From positions 762,222 through 826,221 of the forward strand of contig NZ_PGTZ01000007.1 of assembly GCF_002798015.1 (NCBI RefSeq): a DNA stretch of 64,000 nucleotides. The letters run 5' to 3'. Position numbers and translations under genes: made by a program. Source of the DNA: Luteimicrobium subarcticum. GTDB lineage: Bacteria; Actinomycetota; Actinomycetes; Actinomycetales; Cellulomonadaceae. Below the pieces are notes generated by a model that was given only the letters and a program-made list of their open reading frames with translations, had not been told where the DNA came from and ran no database searches. Positions 61,413-64,000 of this stretch are shown here, one piece after another. The first letter of the stretch is position 1; every line of letters starts with the position of its first letter.

Positions 61413-63572
61413 TCAGCGGCCGGTACGGGCCGCGGCGTCGACGAGTGGTGTCAGCGCCCGGCGCAGGACGTCCTCGAGCGACAGGGCGTAGGTGTCGGTC
61501 AGGTGGGAACCCTGCCGGTAGACCAGGGCGCCGCCGATGACGGCCGGGCACTTGGAGTCGTTGCAGAACACGTTGGTCATGTCGAGGACCTTGACGCCCT
61601 TGACCTGCTCGGCTGCGGCCTCCATGGCCGGTGCCCCGCTGGCCGCGAGGCCGGCCTTGCGGCCGAACGCGCAGGCGCTCAGGTCGTCGAGGTGGTCGGC
61701 GACGCACTTGTAGACCTCGGCGTCCTTCTCCGGCATCTGCGGTGTGGGGTTGTCGAGCAGCGCGATCACCTGCGTGCCGTTCTTCTGCACCGCCTCCCAC
61801 GACGTCGCGAGGCCCTCGGCGAGGCCGGCCTTGCCGGTCGTGCCGTCGGGTGCCGTGCCGAACTTGGCTCCCTGCGAGACGAGCAGCACGTCGGGCTTGT
61901 CGGCGAGCACGTCCGCGAGGACCTGCTTGTTCCAGGACGTGCACGTGTCGTACGGCTTGCCGGCCTGGGACAGGACGGCCGACGAGAAGCCGCACGCGGA
62001 CTTCGTGACCGTGCGGATCTTCCAGTGCTCCGCCTTGCCGATGCGGTCGAGCACGTCGGCCCACTGCAGCATCTTGGAGTCGCCCGCGACGACCATGTCG
62101 ACGGTGCCCTTCGGGTCGCCGTAGTCGCAGTAGGTGACCTTGTCGGAGTCGACGTCGGTCTGGCAGCCGCGGCCGTACGCGGACGGGACGTCGTCCGTCG
62201 CGTCCTGCGGCATGGGCGTCATCGACGGCACCGAGTCGACGACCTTGACGCCGTCCACCGTCGGCGCGACCGTCGCGGACCTGGAGGGAGTCGACGCCGA
62301 CGTCACGGTGAGGGACGCCGCACCGACGGGCCCGGCGGCCGCTCCTGCGGTGCCGGACGACGGCACGGCGAGGATGAGCAGGAGCCCGGCGACGACACCG
62401 GCGGCCGTGAGGTTCACCGCGAGCGAGAGCGTGAGGCCGGTCGACTCGCTGATGCGTCGCGAGCGGCGGAACGGGTTCTCGACGAGCTTCAGGGACAGGT
62501 AGGCCGGGATGAACGACACGGCCACGACGAGCAGGCTCTTCTTGGCGCCCAGCTCGCCCCACGCGGCGCCGGCGATGACGAGCAGCGGCCAGTGCCACAG
62601 GTACAACGAGTAGGAGATCCCGCCGATCCACACGAACGGCCGCCACGTGAGCAGGCGGTTCGCCCCCGTGATGGCACCGGCGCCGCCCACGATGACGGCA
62701 GCCGCGCCGAGCGTCGGCACGAGGGCCCACGCGCTCGGCCACGGAGTCGTCGAGCGCAGCAGCAGGGCCCCGAGGACCAGGGTCGCGAGCCCGGCCCACC
62801 CGACGGCGAAGCCGACCGTGCGCGGCAGGCGCGTCCACAGGCCCGCGCCGACGGCGACCAGGCCGCCGACGCCGAGCTCCCACAGGCGGGTCGTCGTGAC
62901 GAAGTACGCGGCGGCCGGGTGGTTCGCCGTCTCGACGACGGAGAACGCGAGCGACGGGACGACGATGATCGCGAGCCCGATCCCCATGAGGGGGCGGACG
63001 CGCAGGCCGCGGCGGCGCGCGATCCACGCCACGACCAGCAGGACCAGCGGCCAGACGATGTAGAACTGCTCCTCGACGGCGAGCGACCAGAAGTGCTGCA
63101 CGGGCGATGCGGCCTGGCCCTCGGCGAGGTAGTCGACGGCCTGGCCCGCGAGGCGCCAGTTCACCACGTAGAGCGACGCCGACATGATGTCGCCGCCCAC
63201 CTGACGCCAGTCGACGAACGACATGAAGATCCACGACAGCAGCGCCGTCACCGACAGCGTCAGCGCGGACGCCGGCAGGAGGCGGCGGGCACGGCGCGCG
63301 TAGAAGCGGCTCAGCGACACCCGCCCGGAGCGCTCGACCTCGCGGACCAGCAGGCCGGTGATGAGGAAGCCGGAGATGACGAAGAAGATGTCGACACCGA
63401 TGAACCCGCCGGGCACGAACGACACGCCGGCGTGGAAGAGCAGCACGGTGCCGATGGCGACGGCGCGCAGACCCTCGATGTCGGGGCGGAAGCCACGGTG
63501 GGCGGCGGGCCCGGGTTCGGGCGCGTCGGCCTTCCCGGCGGGCCGGGCGTGGCGGACCTCCACGTTCGTCAT
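61413..63572 (-). CDS. OafA-type acyltransferase fused to an SGNH-like domain
   Basis: The protein has 719 residues. The acyltransferase 3 membrane domain (about 28-400, ten or so helices) has FRPDIEGLRAVAI, FFVISGFLITGLL, the SVQHFW-like SPVQHFWSLAVEEQFY and SYSLYLWHWPLL. A Ser/Thr linker (about 415-470) and a periplasmic-type SGNH-like domain (about 480-719) with VVAGDSKMLQW follow. OafA-like proteins acetylate surface polysaccharides. The C-terminal motif reads YRQGSHLTDTYA, with Gln where the family usually has the Asp of the DxxH pair. The ATG at 63572 has AGAAGGA upstream and lies 13 bp after the preceding GT2 gene. Confidence 0.92.
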   Translation of the reverse strand: MTNVEVRHARPAGKADAPEPGPAAHRGFRPDIEGLRAVAIGTVLLFHAGVSFVPGGFIGVDIFFVISGFLITGLLVREVERSGRVSLSRFYARRARRLLPASALTLSVTALLSWIFMSFVDWRQVGGDIMSASLYVVNWRLAGQAVDYLAEGQAASPVQHFWSLAVEEQFYIVWPLVLLVVAWIARRRGLRVRPLMGIGLAIIVVPSLAFSVVETANHPAAAYFVTTTRLWELGVGGLVAVGAGLWTRLPRTVGFAVGWAGLATLVLGALLLRSTTPWPSAWALVPTLGAAAVIVGGAGAITGANRLLTWRPFVWIGGISYSLYLWHWPLLVIAGAAWGELGAKKSLLVVAVSFIPAYLSLKLVENPFRRSRRISESTGLTLSLAVNLTAAGVVAGLLLILAVPSSGTAGAAAGPVGAASLTVTSASTPSRSATVAPTVDGVKVVDSVPSMTPMPQDATDDVPSAYGRGCQTDVDSDKVTYCDYGDPKGTVDMVVAGDSKMLQWADVLDRIGKAEHWKIRTVTKSACGFSSAVLSQAGKPYDTCTSWNKQVLADVLADKPDVLLVSQGAKFGTAPDGTTGKAGLAEGLATSWEAVQKNGTQVIALLDNPTPQMPEKDAEVYKCVADHLDDLSACAFGRKAGLAASGAPAMEAAAEQVKGVKVLDMTNVFCNDSKCPAVIGGALVYRQGSHLTDTYALSLEDVLRRALTPLVDAAARTGR

Positions 63573-63585
63573 GCGCGTCCTTCTG

Positions 63586-64000
63586 TCAGACCTCGGCATG
63601 CGTCCACGGTTCGCCGAAGAACGGCTCCCCGGACGCGAGCGCGAGGAGCTCGCTGTCGGTGATCTTCCAGGTGTGTCCGGCGGTCGAGGTCGACCGGACG
63701 GACACGAAGTTGTAGCGGTCGGCCGAGTAGACCGTCCCGCCGGTCGCGGCGACCTTGTCGAGGAAGGTGGTGTCCACCCGCCGGGGCAGGTCCTCGAACC
63801 GCACGGAGACGGCGACATCGCGCGGCATGACCAGGGTGCCGCCCTGGACCAGTCGCGTGAACCGGTGCTCGGCGGCCGGGAACCTGAGGAACGTCGCGCC
63901 CGCCGACTGGAGGTAAGCGTAGTGCGCCCACTTGCCTGCGACGGCCGCTCCCGTCCAGTCGAAGGTGCGGACGAGGTCGCCGAGGTAGTGACGCCCGTAG
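63586..64000 (-). CDS. Family 2 glycosyltransferase, C-terminal part (5' end outside window)
   Basis: About 138 codons are visible, with no start inside the window. The frame reads YGRHYLGDLVRTF, GKWAHYAYLQSAGATFLR, LVQGGTLVMPRD and GTVYSADRYNFVSVR, matching the C-terminal end of the GT2 at 58138-59805 (YGPAYLADL, GKWAHYVWLRSTGAVVLR, VYSADRFNFVSVRG). It is therefore a paralog of that gene. It is the first visible gene of the minus-strand unit GT2-acyltransferase-GT4-GT2. Confidence 0.85.
   Translation of the reverse strand, partial: YGRHYLGDLVRTFDWTGAAVAGKWAHYAYLQSAGATFLRFPAAEHRFTRLVQGGTLVMPRDVAVSVRFEDLPRRVDTTFLDKVAATGGTVYSADRYNFVSVRSTSTAGHTWKITDSELLALASGEPFFGEPWTHAEV

Overview
The window is high-GC DNA from an actinobacterium. 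Two WhiB-family iron-sulfur regulators, a PdtaS-type histidine kinase, four LytR-CpsA-Psr (LCP) proteins, a TIGR03089 protein, a DUF3499 protein and a complete cellobiose-uptake operon of the CebR/CebEFG type all point that way. The cellobiose operon next to a pectinesterase-like protein suggests a plant-polymer degrader of the Cellulomonas type (order Micrococcales). The genus is an inference from gene content. No rRNA, tRNA, CRISPR array, insertion sequence or prophage was seen.

Left part (1-13.4 kb): the 3' end of a secreted protein with two pectinesterase-like domains around three FN3 domains, then a wall- or membrane-anchored protein built of three Cys-bounded repeats. A minus-strand operon follows, cebE-cebF-cebG-bgl-cebR: binding protein, two permeases, GH1 beta-glucosidase and LacI-type repressor. 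Three CebR-like 14-bp boxes lie in front of it. Next come pdtaS, a WhiB1-like gene and a small membrane protein.

Middle-left (13.4-25.9 kb): an EccC/FtsK-like three-ATPase protein lies downstream of a MacB/FtsX-type ABC exporter and a DesK/NarL-type two-component pair, all on the minus strand. An OmpR-type two-component pair diverges from it. A GtrA-family protein follows.

Centre (26-34.3 kb): purK and purE, then four LCP genes in a row. LCP proteins are ligases that attach polysaccharides to peptidoglycan. A TIGR03089 gene follows.

Right-centre (34.5-42.8 kb): a WhiB2-like regulator, a very large membrane glycosyltransferase coupled to a DUF5719 protein, a zincin-like protein without its zinc motif, DUF3499, a phosphomannomutase/phosphoglucomutase and a Trm112-like protein.

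Right part (42.8-64 kb): a cell-envelope polysaccharide region. All four dTDP-L-rhamnose genes (rmlB, rmlC, rmlD, rmlA) are present but scattered on both strands, between a secreted amidase, an Ig-like secreted protein, seven glycosyltransferases (one cut by the window edge), a membrane-anchored methyltransferase and an OafA-type acyltransferase with an SGNH-like domain. Together with the LCP genes this suggests synthesis, decoration and wall attachment of a rhamnose-containing glycan.

A recurring feature is a TANNNT -10 element 6-8 nt before an ATG or GTG, which predicts many leaderless mRNAs. The most notable small feature is a predicted leaderless 16-codon upstream ORF whose stop overlaps the start of a glycosyltransferase gene (49822-49872).
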